Source: JACDAN01 sp963842235 (GTDB lineage: Bacteria; Actinomycetota; Thermoleophilia; Gaiellales; Gaiellaceae). From it: a stretch of DNA of 64,000 nt. A program made the position numbers and the translations under genes. Below, piece by piece: positions 1-6,920 of the stretch (position 1 is its first letter; every line of letters starts with the position of its first letter). The stretch spans positions 496,001 to 560,000 of the forward strand of contig CAWJFT010000001.1 in NCBI GenBank assembly GCA_963842235.1, given 5' to 3'. The notes below the pieces were generated by a model. The model did no database searches. It saw only the letters and a list, made by a program, of their open reading frames with translations, and was not told the DNA's origin.

Positions 1-1428
1 GCCGCGCTGGTCGCGGCGGCCGTCCTTTCTGACCGCTACATCTCGGACCGCCAGCTGCCGGACAAGGCGATCGACCTCGTCGACGAGGCCGCGTCGCGGC
101 TGCGGATGGAGATCGACTCGTCTCCGATCGAGCTCGACGAGGCCGAGCGCCGAGTGCGGCAACTCGAGATCGAGTTGGCCGCGATGGGCAAGGAGTCGAA
201 GGATGTGCGCGAGCCGGTCGAGCGGGAGCTCGCCGAGGCGAAGGAGCGCCGGAACGAGCTCGCCGCGCGCTGGGCGACCGAGAAGGAGGCGCTCGAGCGG
301 GTCAAGGAGGTCATGGCGCGGATCGAAGAGCTCCGGCACGAGGCCGAGCTCGCCGAGCGCACCGGCGATCTCCAGCGCGTCGCCGAGATCCGCTATGGCG
401 AGCTGCCGCAGCTGGAGAAGGAGCTCGCCGCACGCGACGGCGTCCAGATCGAGAACCCCATGGTCAAGGAGGAGGTCGACGAGGACGACGTCGCCGCCGT
501 CGTCGCCCGCTGGACCGGCATTCCGGTCGACAAGCTGCTCGAGGGCGAGACCGAGAAGCTGATCCACATGGAGGAGCGGCTGCACGAGCGCGTCGTCGGC
601 CAGGACGAGGCAGTCTCGGCCGTGGCGAATGCGCTCAGGCGTGCGCGCTCAGGTCTCCAGGACCCGAACCGCCCGATCGGCTCCTTCATCTTCCTCGGCC
701 CGACCGGGGTCGGGAAGACCGAGCTCGCCCGCGCGCTCGCCGAGTTCATGTTCGACGATGAGCGGGCGATGGTCCGCCTGGACATGTCCGAGTACCAGGA
801 GCGGCACACGGTCGCGCGGCTCGTCGGCGCCCCGCCGGGCTACGTCGGCTTCGAGGAAGGCGGCCAGCTGACCGAAGCGGTGCGGCGGCGCCCGTACTCC
901 GTCGTCCTTCTCGACGAGATCGAGAAGGCGCACATGGAGGTCTTCGACGTCCTTCTGCAGATCCTCGACGACGGCCGGCTGACTGACGGCCAGGGTCGCA
1001 CGGTCGACTTCCGCAACACCGTGATCATCATGACCTCGAACGTCCGCTCGGCGGAGGCGCTGCGCGACGTGTTCCGGCCCGAGTTCCTGAACCGCATCGA
1101 CGAGGTCGTCGAGTTCCATGCGCTCTCGAAGGAACAGCTCGCGGAGGTCGTCGAGCTGCAGCTCCAGCGCCTGCGCGAGCGACTCGCGCTGCGCGGTCTC
1201 GACCTCGAGCTCAGCGATGCCGCGAAGGAGCAGCTCGTGGAGGCCGGCTGGGATCCGACCTACGGCGCTCGGCCGCTGAAGCGGGCGATCCAGCGGCTGG
1301 TGGAGAACCCGCTTGCGCTTAGGCTCCTCGAAGGCGAGTTCGGCGAGGGCGACACGGTCCGCGTGGACGTCGAGGACGGCGAGCTCCGCTTCGAGAAGGC
1401 CGCGGCCGCCGAGCCCGCAGCCGTTTAG
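1..1428 (+). CDS. clpB: ClpB/Hsp100 disaggregase, C-terminal part (5' truncated by window edge)
   Basis: The frame is open from base 1. The visible 475 residues cover the end of the first AAA module, the coiled-coil middle domain (about residues 50-150), and the complete second AAA module with Walker A GPTGVGKT near 713, Walker B (VVLLDEIEK) near 901 and sensor-1 TSN near 1033. It ends with the D2-small domain (YGARPLKRAI). ClpB is an ATP-driven hexamer that rescues aggregated protein together with DnaK. Oddity: after sensor 1 the protein goes straight from TSNVRSAEAL to FRPEFLNRID, so the loop usually found there (from memory roughly 15-20 residues longer) is missing. Nothing else looks damaged. 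The next gene is convergent and its end overlaps this stop codon by 4 bp. Confidence 0.96.
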   Translation, partial: AALVAAAVLSDRYISDRQLPDKAIDLVDEAASRLRMEIDSSPIELDEAERRVRQLEIELAAMGKESKDVREPVERELAEAKERRNELAARWATEKEALERVKEVMARIEELRHEAELAERTGDLQRVAEIRYGELPQLEKELAARDGVQIENPMVKEEVDEDDVAAVVARWTGIPVDKLLEGETEKLIHMEERLHERVVGQDEAVSAVANALRRARSGLQDPNRPIGSFIFLGPTGVGKTELARALAEFMFDDERAMVRLDMSEYQERHTVARLVGAPPGYVGFEEGGQLTEAVRRRPYSVVLLDEIEKAHMEVFDVLLQILDDGRLTDGQGRTVDFRNTVIIMTSNVRSAEALRDVFRPEFLNRIDEVVEFHALSKEQLAEVVELQLQRLRERLALRGLDLELSDAAKEQLVEAGWDPTYGARPLKRAIQRLVENPLALRLLEGEFGEGDTVRVDVEDGELRFEKAAAAEPAAV

Positions 1429-1814
1429 ACGGCCGAGTCGAGGATCTCGGCGCGCTCGTCCTCCGGCGGCCAGCCGTGGACGTAGAGGAGCAAGTCTTCG
1501 TCCGTCTCGTTGACGGTCTGGAGCGGCGTTCCCGCCTCGACGTGGATCAGGCCGCCCTGACCGACCTCCTGCCGCTCAGGCGGGTCGCCGAGGTACATCG
1601 TCAGCGTCCCGCGGACGACGACGAACGTCTCATCCTGTTGGGCGTGCCGGTGGCGGCGGCCCTTGGCGCCGGGCTCGTAGCTCCAGAAGTTCGCGCGGGC
1701 GTTCGCGTACCCAACACGTTCGCTCAATTCGCTCGTATGCCGGCGAGGCTCGCCGGGCTCGGCCGGCCGCCTCTCCCATTCGAGCTCTTCCGGGCGGACG
1801 ACCCGGTAACCCAC
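1425..1814 (-). CDS. Small cupin-domain protein A
   Basis: 129 residues forming a single cupin barrel. The motif GxxxxxHxH is seen as PGAKGRRHRH, followed by DETFVV and the second cupin motif with GGLIHVEAGTP. Such proteins bind a metal and often act as dioxygenases, isomerases or sensors; the substrate cannot be told. The GTG at 1814 is chosen because the product then has exactly the same length and N-terminal register as the paralogue at 1978-2367 (GYxVVxPxELxW). An earlier TTG would start inside the mobile element. It lies downstream of the paralogue on the same strand, separated only by the element at 1814-1981, and its start codon uses the last base of that element's CTAG flank. No leaderless -10 is visible, so it probably relies on read-through from the paralogue. 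Confidence 0.85.
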   Translation of the reverse strand: MGYRVVRPEELEWERRPAEPGEPRRHTSELSERVGYANARANFWSYEPGAKGRRHRHAQQDETFVVVRGTLTMYLGDPPERQEVGQGGLIHVEAGTPLQTVNETDEDLLLYVHGWPPEDERAEILDSAV

Positions 1815-1981
1815 TAGTGCCCCATCCAGCAATACATGCCGGCGTCTGGCCCGCGATCACGCGGCGCCAGAGCCCACCCTCCTCCTCACCAAGGTCATCA
1901 GACCTTGGCTCGTCCGAGTGCGGCCTCTGGCTTGGTGCTCGCGACCCAGACGCTCGGCGGCATTACTGGATGGGGCACTAG
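1814..1981. mobile_element. CTAG-flanked 160-bp palindromic element (MITE-like), copy 1
   Basis: The 160-bp body (1818-1977) begins TGCCCCATCCAG and ends with its inverted complement, and each end is flanked by CTAG. Inside are two hairpins with identical ATCA loops: TCTGGC/CCGCG paired with CGCGG/GCCAGA (1845-1871, one bulged C), and the perfect 8-bp stem CCAAGGTC/GACCTTGG (1889-1908). There is no transposase, so it would have to be mobilised in trans. CTAG duplications are known for some IS5-family (IS427-group) elements; assignment to that family is inference. The right CTAG supplies the TAG stop of cupin B and the left CTAG contributes a base to the GTG start of cupin A. Copy 2 at 6481-6640 has exactly the same length. 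Confidence 0.8.
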
Positions 1982-2367
1982 ACGGCGGAGTCGAGGAACT
2001 CGGCGCCGGCCTGCTCGGGCGGGGCGCCGTACGCCAGAAGGAGCAGCTCCTCACTGCCTTCGTTGACGATCTGGAGCGGCGTCCCCGACTCGACGTGGAT
2101 GAGGCCACCTCGTGGCACCTCACGGCGCTCCGGCGGATCGCCGAGGTACATCGTGAGCGTCCCGCCGATGACGATGAACGTCTCCTCCTGGACCATGTCG
2201 CGGTGCCGGCGCCCCTTGGCGCCCGGCTCGTAGCTCCAGAGGTTCGCGCGCGTGTGCTGAAGGCCCGCGCGCTCGGTCAGAGCCGCCCGGTGCCGCTCGG
2301 GATCGCCCGGCTCCGAGGGACGCATCTCCCAGTCCAGCTCGTCGGGGCCGACGACGGTGTAGCCCAT
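1978..2367 (-). CDS. Small cupin-domain protein B
   Basis: 129 residues, a close paralogue of the protein at 1425-1814: shared stretches include RANxWSYEPGAKGRRHR, ETFxV, GTLTMYLGDPPER and GGLIHVExGTPLQ. The two are tandem duplicates later separated by a mobile element. The barrel's metal site looks slightly weaker here (RRHRD instead of RRHRH, so the second histidine is replaced by aspartate). The start is ATG at 2367, preceded at 6 nt by the hexamer TAGACT, which fits a leaderless transcript. It is divergent from the membrane protein at 2408 across only 40 bp. Function unknown beyond the fold. Confidence 0.88.
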   Translation of the reverse strand: MGYTVVGPDELDWEMRPSEPGDPERHRAALTERAGLQHTRANLWSYEPGAKGRRHRDMVQEETFIVIGGTLTMYLGDPPERREVPRGGLIHVESGTPLQIVNEGSEELLLLAYGAPPEQAGAEFLDSAV

Positions 2368-2407
2368 GGCCCGAGTCTAGGGAACGCAGTCCGGATACCG
2401 TTGCGCC
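2368..2407. promoter_or_regulatory. Divergent leaderless promoter pair
   Basis: The 40 bp between divergent start codons hold TAGACT on the minus strand (2379 to 2374, 6 nt before the ATG at 2367) and TACCGT on the plus strand (2396-2401, 6 nt before the GTG at 2408). Both match the actinobacterial -10 TANNNT at the spacing that puts the transcription start on the start codon. No convincing -35 is seen. Confidence 0.55.
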
Positions 2408-3133
2408 GTGCAGAAGGAGAGGGAGCGAGGCGGGAGCCTCCCGCCGCCCGCCCCGCCGCAGAGCCGGACGGCGGCGCAGCTCGTCGCCGAGTCGATTCGG
2501 CTGTACGGCCGCCGCTTCTGGAAGAGCCTTGCGCTCGGTTTCGGCCCTGTCCTCGTCGCCATCGGGATCACTGCGCTCCCGGGCCCCACCAACCTGATCT
2601 TCGCAGCGACGGCGGGAGCCGTCATCGTGAGCGCCTGTTACGTCGCCGCTTGCGCACTCGCCTCGGACGTGCGGCTCACGCGGCGCTCCGTGGCGACCGC
2701 ACTCCTCGTCGGCACGCTCGTGTTCGTTCCCGTGCCCTTCTTGACGAGGATCCTGATCTTCCCGGGGGCAGTCTGGCTCGCGCTCTTCGGCTTGGCCGTT
2801 CCCGCCGTCCTGTACGAGGGCCGCGGTCTCGGCGAGTCGCTCGGCCGCGCCGTCGCGCTCGCGCGGGCCGACTTCGTGCACGCGCTCGGGTCGCTCGCCG
2901 CGCTCGGCATCGTCGGGTTCGTCAGCGCGCTCGCGATGTCGCCTCTGCTGATCCAGTTCGGCGACCAGGCGCGGCCGGTGGCCGCGCTACTGCCGCTCTT
3001 CGTCGTCACGCCGCTGCTCTTCCTCGGAGCGGCGCAGCTCTACTTCGACCAGTTCGCGCGGTTGCCGGAGAATGCTCCGCGGGCGGGCTTGACGGCCCCG
3101 CAGCGCCGCGGGCAACCGAGCACGCGCGGCTAA
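2408..3133 (+). CDS. Multi-pass membrane protein of unknown function
   Basis: 241 residues. The first 40 are Pro/Arg-rich and cytoplasmic-looking; after that come about six hydrophobic segments (around residues 45-65, 66-85, 98-120, 121-140, 160-182, 195-215). The middle contains YEGRGLGESLGRAVALARA, reminiscent of the membrane domain found in glycerophosphodiester phosphodiesterase-like proteins and YciC-type proteins, but I cannot assign it. The GTG start is supported by TACCGT 6 nt upstream. The final residues (PQRRGQPSTRG) are encoded within the first unit of a 48-bp tandem repeat, so the natural C terminus may have been altered. Confidence 0.7.
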   Translation: MQKERERGGSLPPPAPPQSRTAAQLVAESIRLYGRRFWKSLALGFGPVLVAIGITALPGPTNLIFAATAGAVIVSACYVAACALASDVRLTRRSVATALLVGTLVFVPVPFLTRILIFPGAVWLALFGLAVPAVLYEGRGLGESLGRAVALARADFVHALGSLAALGIVGFVSALAMSPLLIQFGDQARPVAALLPLFVVTPLLFLGAAQLYFDQFARLPENAPRAGLTAPQRRGQPSTRG

Positions 3134-3194
3134 CTCGCGCCGTAGACGCAGCGCCGCGGGCAACCGAGCACACGCGGCTAACTCGCGCCGTAGA
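3099..3194. repeat. Two tandem copies of a 48-bp unit
   Basis: Units 3099-3146 and 3147-3194 differ at one position (cacgcg against cacacg). The first unit includes the stop codon of the membrane protein gene, so the second is a duplicated gene end followed by the same trailing sequence. Confidence 0.9.
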
Positions 3195-3229
3195 GTCACA
3201 CGCGCGATCTACCTGAAAGGACGGACCGG

Positions 3230-3514
3230 ATGCCGACCTACATCCTGCTCTCGAACCTCACGGCCCAGGGGGTCCAGACCCTGAGATCGAATCCCGACCG
3301 GATACGGGAGGTCAACAGCGACATCGAGGAGCTCGGTGCGAAGGTGCTTCACCAGTGGGCGACCCTCGGACCCTTCGACTTCGTCAACGTCGTCGAAGCG
3401 CCGGATGCCGCGACGATCGCGAGGATCTCCGTGACGCTGGGAGCGCGCGGGAGCGCGAAGTTCCAGACCCTGACCGCGCTCGGGATCGACGAGTTCCTCG
3501 CCGCGTTGACGTAA
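3230..3514 (+). CDS. GYD-domain protein
   Basis: 94 residues with the pattern of the GYD family: MPTYILLSNLTAQG at the start, then LGPFDFVNVVEAPD and a C-terminal LTALGIDEFL. GYD proteins are small alpha/beta proteins of unresolved role, common in Actinobacteria, probably dimeric like other ferredoxin-fold proteins. The ATG is preceded by GAAAGGA (3215-3221), so this gene has a conventional ribosome site, unlike many neighbours. It follows the tandem repeat and precedes a small membrane protein. Confidence 0.85.
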   Translation: MPTYILLSNLTAQGVQTLRSNPDRIREVNSDIEELGAKVLHQWATLGPFDFVNVVEAPDAATIARISVTLGARGSAKFQTLTALGIDEFLAALT

Positions 3515-3526
3515 CACGTAGCTCGG

Positions 3527-3724
3527 TTGTTCGAGCTCAGCTTCGGCCAGTTCCTGCTGCTGCTGGTGGTCTCGGCCGGCCTTTCGATGGCCGTGTTCGC
3601 GCATGCCGACCGTCATGGCAGCAAGCATGCGACGGCGTGGGGAGTCGTGACCTTCCTGGCGCCGGGCGCGAGCTTGATCTACGTCATCCGCTACTGGCTC
3701 CGGGCTAGGCGTCGAAGCAGCTGA
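3527..3724 (+). CDS. Small two-helix membrane protein
   Basis: 65 residues starting at TTG, with two hydrophobic segments (about residues 5-25 and 37-56) and a basic tail RARRRSS. It is probably an integral membrane protein of the short phospholipase_D-nuclease N-terminal-like type (two helices and a short loop), but the resemblance is weak. It starts 12 bp after the GYD gene and ends convergently, overlapping the P1-family peptidase gene by 20 bp. Confidence 0.6.
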   Translation: MFELSFGQFLLLLVVSAGLSMAVFAHADRHGSKHATAWGVVTFLAPGASLIYVIRYWLRARRRSS

Positions 3725-4598
3725 GCACGGCGTCCCAGGCGAGCTCCGAGGCGAGCACGCCGAGGCTCAAGCTCGTCAGCTCCTCGTTCTCCACGTCGCC
3801 GGTCGAGACGGTGTAGAGCACGTCGCCGTCGACCAGCGCGTGGAAGGGCTGGATCGCCCGTCCCAGCGAGGCGTGTACCTGGACGCCGAGCTGCTTGAGC
3901 TCCCTGCGGCCCAGCTGTTGGTTCGTGATGACGAGCGTGAGCGTCGTGTTCCCCGGAGCCGTGCGCGGGAGCTGAGACTCCAGCCCTTCGACGAGCGGCG
4001 TCCGCGTCCCCCGCTCGGCGTCGAAGTGTCCCCGGACGACCGTTCCTTCTCGATCGACGATCGCGCCGAACGCGTTCACGACCGTGAAGACCGCAAGCTT
4101 CGTCGGGCCGATCTGGCGGAACGCGCCGCCCTGACCGGAGAACTCCCCCTGCTCGAGCCCGAATGTCTTCCCGACCGTGACGGATCGGCCGGCTCCGCGT
4201 CGACCGAGGGGGAACAGGCCCTCCTGGGCGACGCGAAGCGCCTTCCGGCCGAGGGCGTCGTCCGGGTAGATCGCGTTGTCCCGACGTCCGAAGTCGTAGA
4301 CGATCGCGCCCTGCACCAGCTCGACGTCCGTCCAGCCGACGGTGTAGCCGCGCATCGCCATCAGCTCGGCGGCGACGCCGCAGGCCGCTTCCAGCCCGTA
4401 GAGCGAGCCGCCCGCGAAGCAGACGGCGTGGGCCCATTCGTAGTTTCCGATCGTCCCGGGCGACCCGCCGCGGATGTCGACCGAGCACGCCGCGCCGCCG
4501 GGCGGGAGGTGGAAAACCGTGCATCCCGTCGGCCCCTCCTCGTACTCGGCGATCCCGATCCGAAGACCGGGGAAGTCGAACCGGAGCTCGCGGCTCAT
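3705..4598 (-). CDS. P1-family (DmpA/S58-like) aminopeptidase
   Basis: 297 residues related to the DmpA/BapA group of N-terminal nucleophile hydrolases, which autocleave to expose a catalytic Ser or Thr and remove N-terminal residues from peptides. Seen: SVDIRGGSPGT near residue 40, the glycine-rich AVCFAGGSLYGLEAACG, and late in the protein the PGNTTLTLVITN segment, whose position corresponds to the usual autocleavage nucleophile. The start ATG overlaps the psuG stop (ATGA), so it is the third gene of a kinase-psuG-peptidase operon. Specificity is unknown; this branch of small homologues is often annotated only as P1 family peptidase. Confidence 0.85.
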   Translation of the reverse strand: MSRELRFDFPGLRIGIAEYEEGPTGCTVFHLPPGGAACSVDIRGGSPGTIGNYEWAHAVCFAGGSLYGLEAACGVAAELMAMRGYTVGWTDVELVQGAIVYDFGRRDNAIYPDDALGRKALRVAQEGLFPLGRRGAGRSVTVGKTFGLEQGEFSGQGGAFRQIGPTKLAVFTVVNAFGAIVDREGTVVRGHFDAERGTRTPLVEGLESQLPRTAPGNTTLTLVITNQQLGRRELKQLGVQVHASLGRAIQPFHALVDGDVLYTVSTGDVENEELTSLSLGVLASELAWDAVLSCFDA

Positions 4599-5449
4599 TG
4601 AACTGCTACCGCGAGCTCGGCGGCAAGCTGGGCGTTCGCGGCGATCAGCGCCCGGTTGACCTCCAGCGTCTCGCCGCCGCTCTCCTCGTGCAGCCGGCCG
4701 AGGATGAAGGGCGTGAGGCCCTGGCCTGTCGTCCCCAGCTCCACCGACTCGTTCAGGGCGCTCTCGATCAGCTCGTCGACGTCGACGCTCCTGGGCGGTG
4801 CGTTCGCGAGCAGGACGCCTGCCCCGCCGAGCTCCCAGTGGGCGCGCGCGATCGCCGCGGCTTCGTCCACGGATTCGACCCGCTGCGAGACCGCGGGACC
4901 GCCCTCGGCGTCGTAGAAGCGCGGCAGCGTGTCGGTGCGGTAGCCGAGCGTCGGCACCCCGAGCGTCTCGAGCACCTCGGCGGTCGCCTCCACGTCCAGC
5001 AGCGACTTCGCGCCGGAGGAGACGACGACCGCCTGCGTTCTCGAGAGCTCGAGGAGGTCCGCGGAGACGTCGAGGCGGTTTCCACGGTGGACGCCGCCGA
5101 TTCCGCCGGTTCCCATGAACCGGATGCCGGCCTGCCGGCACACGGCCAGCGTGCCGCCGACCGTCGTCGCGCCGGTCTCTCCGGAGACGACGCAGCCGGC
5201 GAGGTCGCGCGGACCCACCTTCCGCGCCTCGGCCGTGAAGCGGTCGAGCTCCTCTTCGGAGAGGCCGACGCGGATCTCGCCCTCGAGGACGCCGATCGTG
5301 GCCGGCACCGCACCCGCCTCGCGCACTCGCCGCTCGCTCTCCAGTGCCACCTCGATGCCTTCCCCGGGCGGAAACCCGTGCGCGACGAGCGTCGTCTCCA
5401 ACGCGACGACCGCCGTCGCAGCCCGCACCTCGTCCGAGACACGGATCAC
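4595..5449 (-). CDS. psuG: Pseudouridine-5'-phosphate glycosidase
   Basis: 284 residues. PsuG cleaves pseudouridine 5'-phosphate to uracil and ribose 5-phosphate using a manganese ion. Diagnostic stretches are ETTLVAHGFP near the N terminus, VSGETGATTVGGTL, GTGGIGGVHRG and VVSSGAKSLLD in the middle, and TPFILGRLHEES towards the end. Length is close to the usual 300 or so. The GTG start overlaps the stop of the upstream PfkB kinase (GTGA) and its own stop overlaps the next gene, giving a translationally coupled operon. The pair kinase plus PsuG is the known pathway for recycling RNA pseudouridine. Confidence 0.93.
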   Translation of the reverse strand: MIRVSDEVRAATAVVALETTLVAHGFPPGEGIEVALESERRVREAGAVPATIGVLEGEIRVGLSEEELDRFTAEARKVGPRDLAGCVVSGETGATTVGGTLAVCRQAGIRFMGTGGIGGVHRGNRLDVSADLLELSRTQAVVVSSGAKSLLDVEATAEVLETLGVPTLGYRTDTLPRFYDAEGGPAVSQRVESVDEAAAIARAHWELGGAGVLLANAPPRSVDVDELIESALNESVELGTTGQGLTPFILGRLHEESGGETLEVNRALIAANAQLAAELAVAVQ

Positions 5450-6246
5450 GGCATCGTTCCGATCTTCGCGACACAGCGGGCGGCTGCCTCCATGGCGAGC
5501 TCCGGGCCGCCGACGAGATATCCCGCAGCGAGGGCGTCCCCGGCCCCGGTCGTGTCGACGACATCGCCCGGCACCGGAAGGTAGTCCTGGCCGTCGATCG
5601 TCGCCCCACTCGCGCCGCGCTTCACGACCCGGGCGTCACTCGGAACGGACAGCTCGGCATGCTCGGCTTCGTTTCCGAAGACGACGTCTGGCCGAATTCG
5701 TACGAAGCGCGCAGCCAGCCGGTCGGCGCCGAAATCCCGGATCACGTTGACCGAGGAGAGGTCGACGCTCACGCGGCCGCCCGCGTCCCGGGCCAGGTCG
5801 GCGGCCCGCTCAGCCGCCGAGCCGATCGGCTCGCGCATCAACGAGTAGCCGGAGAGGTGCAGCCAATCGCAGCGCTCGAACCACTCCTCCCGCAGCTCAT
5901 CGGCCGCCAGTTCAGGGGCGACGCCGCGGTCGGAGACCATCGTCCGGCTCCCGTCCAGGTCGACAAGGGAGACGACGACGCCGTTCCGGCCCATCGGCGG
6001 AGGGCCGAAGACGTCCACGGCGCGTCGAAGCAAGTCCGCTTCGACGAGCTCCCCGGAGGCATCCGCACCACGTTTCCCGATAAAACGTGCCATCCCGCCG
6101 AGCGCCGCGGCCCAGGCAGCGACGTTCGCGGCCTGTCCACCGGCGCCGACGCGCGTCTCTCCGTTCGTGTCGTCGCCGTCGGCGATCGGCCGCGCCAGCT
6201 TCACGACCACGTCGAGCAGGAGATCTCCGAGCGTGCAGACGACCAT
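5446..6246 (-). CDS. PfkB-family sugar kinase, probable pseudouridine kinase
   Basis: 266 residues with the ribokinase/PfkB fold: GDLLLDVVV near residue 7, the substrate loop VGAGGQAANVAAWAAALG, and the C-terminal signature DTTGAGDALAAGYL carrying the catalytic aspartate and anion hole. It would phosphorylate a nucleoside or sugar with ATP. The direct coupling with psuG makes pseudouridine kinase (PsuK role) the best guess, inferred from context only. The start is ATG at 6246, 14 bp from a divergent small gene at 6261. Confidence 0.88.
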   Translation of the reverse strand: MVVCTLGDLLLDVVVKLARPIADGDDTNGETRVGAGGQAANVAAWAAALGGMARFIGKRGADASGELVEADLLRRAVDVFGPPPMGRNGVVVSLVDLDGSRTMVSDRGVAPELAADELREEWFERCDWLHLSGYSLMREPIGSAAERAADLARDAGGRVSVDLSSVNVIRDFGADRLAARFVRIRPDVVFGNEAEHAELSVPSDARVVKRGASGATIDGQDYLPVPGDVVDTTGAGDALAAGYLVGGPELAMEAAARCVAKIGTMP

Positions 6247-6260
6247 GCTTCAATGCTTCC

Positions 6261-6449
6261 ATGGACGGTGAGGCCCGCGCTCGGCGCTTGCGCTCGTTCC
6301 TCATCGGCGGAGTCGTCGGCGCCTCCGCCGCGCTCTCGGTCGCCCGCCGCCGCCGTCGTCGGCGGAAGCGTCCCCCGGCCGGCCTGGCCGCCTTCGAGGG
6401 CGCTCCCTGCTATCGCGAGACGCTCGAACGGCGCGAGCGCCGCGTCTGA
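6261..6449 (+). CDS. Small basic membrane-anchored protein
   Basis: 62 residues: a short N terminus, one hydrophobic segment (FLIGGVVGASAALSV), then a run of arginines (RRRRRRRK) and a tail. The arrangement predicts a single-pass protein with a basic cytoplasmic stop-transfer sequence. No family recognised. The ATG lies only 14 bp from the divergent kinase gene. Confidence 0.6.
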   Translation: MDGEARARRLRSFLIGGVVGASAALSVARRRRRRRKRPPAGLAAFEGAPCYRETLERRERRV

Positions 6450-6480
6450 GCCGACAACTCGCCCGGCTATCCTTCGTTCG

Positions 6481-6640
6481 TGCCTCCTCCAGCAATGCAT
6501 GCCGACCTCTGGCCCGCGATCACGCGGCGCCAGAGCCCACCCTCCTCCTCACCAAGGTCATCAGACCTTGGCTCGTCGGCGTGCGAACTCTGGCTTGGTG
6601 CTCGCGACCCAGAGATGCGGCGGCATTACTGGAAGAGGCA
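6481..6640. mobile_element. 160-bp palindromic element (MITE-like), copy 2
   Basis: It has exactly the length of copy 1's body (160 bp), with the same hairpins and the same ATCA loops (CCAAGGTC/GACCTTGG at 6552-6571) and well over 85% identity by eye. The ends have drifted (TGCCTCCTCCAG on the left, CTGGAAGAGGCA on the right) and the flanks are TTCG and CTGA, so no CTAG duplication remains. This is therefore likely an older insertion. The right end lies 7 bp before the ATG of the FmdB gene. Confidence 0.8.
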
Positions 6641-6647
6641 CTGAGGG

Positions 6648-6920
6648 ATGCCGATCTATGAGTACAAGTGTCCGGACGGCCATGTCTTCGAGCTGTTCCA
6701 CGGCATCTCCGAGCCGCCTCCAGAGGTCTGTCCGGTCTGCGGCAAGGGACCGGTGACGCGGGTCCTCCATCCCGTCGCCGTGCACTTCAAGGGCTCGGGC
6801 TTCTACTCGACGGACTACGGACGCGGCGGCCGCAAGCCCTCTCGCGACGGCGAGAAGCCGGACTCGGGCGGCGAGAAGAAGAAGGAAGAGACGAAGACGC
6901 CGGCCGGCGATTCCTCCTAG
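6648..6920 (+). CDS. FmdB-family zinc-ribbon protein
   Basis: 90 residues starting MPIYEYKCPDGHVFE, with two cysteine pairs: one disrupted to a single C (KCPDGH) and one intact (CPVCG) that would hold a zinc ion. The rest is Gly/Lys/Glu-rich and probably disordered. FmdB proteins are small putative regulators or metal-binding proteins named after a formamidase regulator; their role is not settled. The gene begins just after copy 2 of the mobile element, and its TAG stop shares the CTAG tetramer with the stop of the convergent LCP gene. Confidence 0.85.
   Translation: MPIYEYKCPDGHVFELFHGISEPPPEVCPVCGKGPVTRVLHPVAVHFKGSGFYSTDYGRGGRKPSRDGEKPDSGGEKKKEETKTPAGDSS

Noticed and set aside
1836..2066. 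ORFs inside the 160-bp element encoding similar peptides in copies 1 and 2
   Set aside because: The peptide similarity follows from DNA identity of the element; the frames are Pro/Arg-rich, differ at both ends and carry no start context.
3705..5609. A 634-residue reading of the P1 peptidase frame
   Set aside because: The part upstream of 4598 is out-of-frame psuG; the peptidase proper begins at the ATGA junction.
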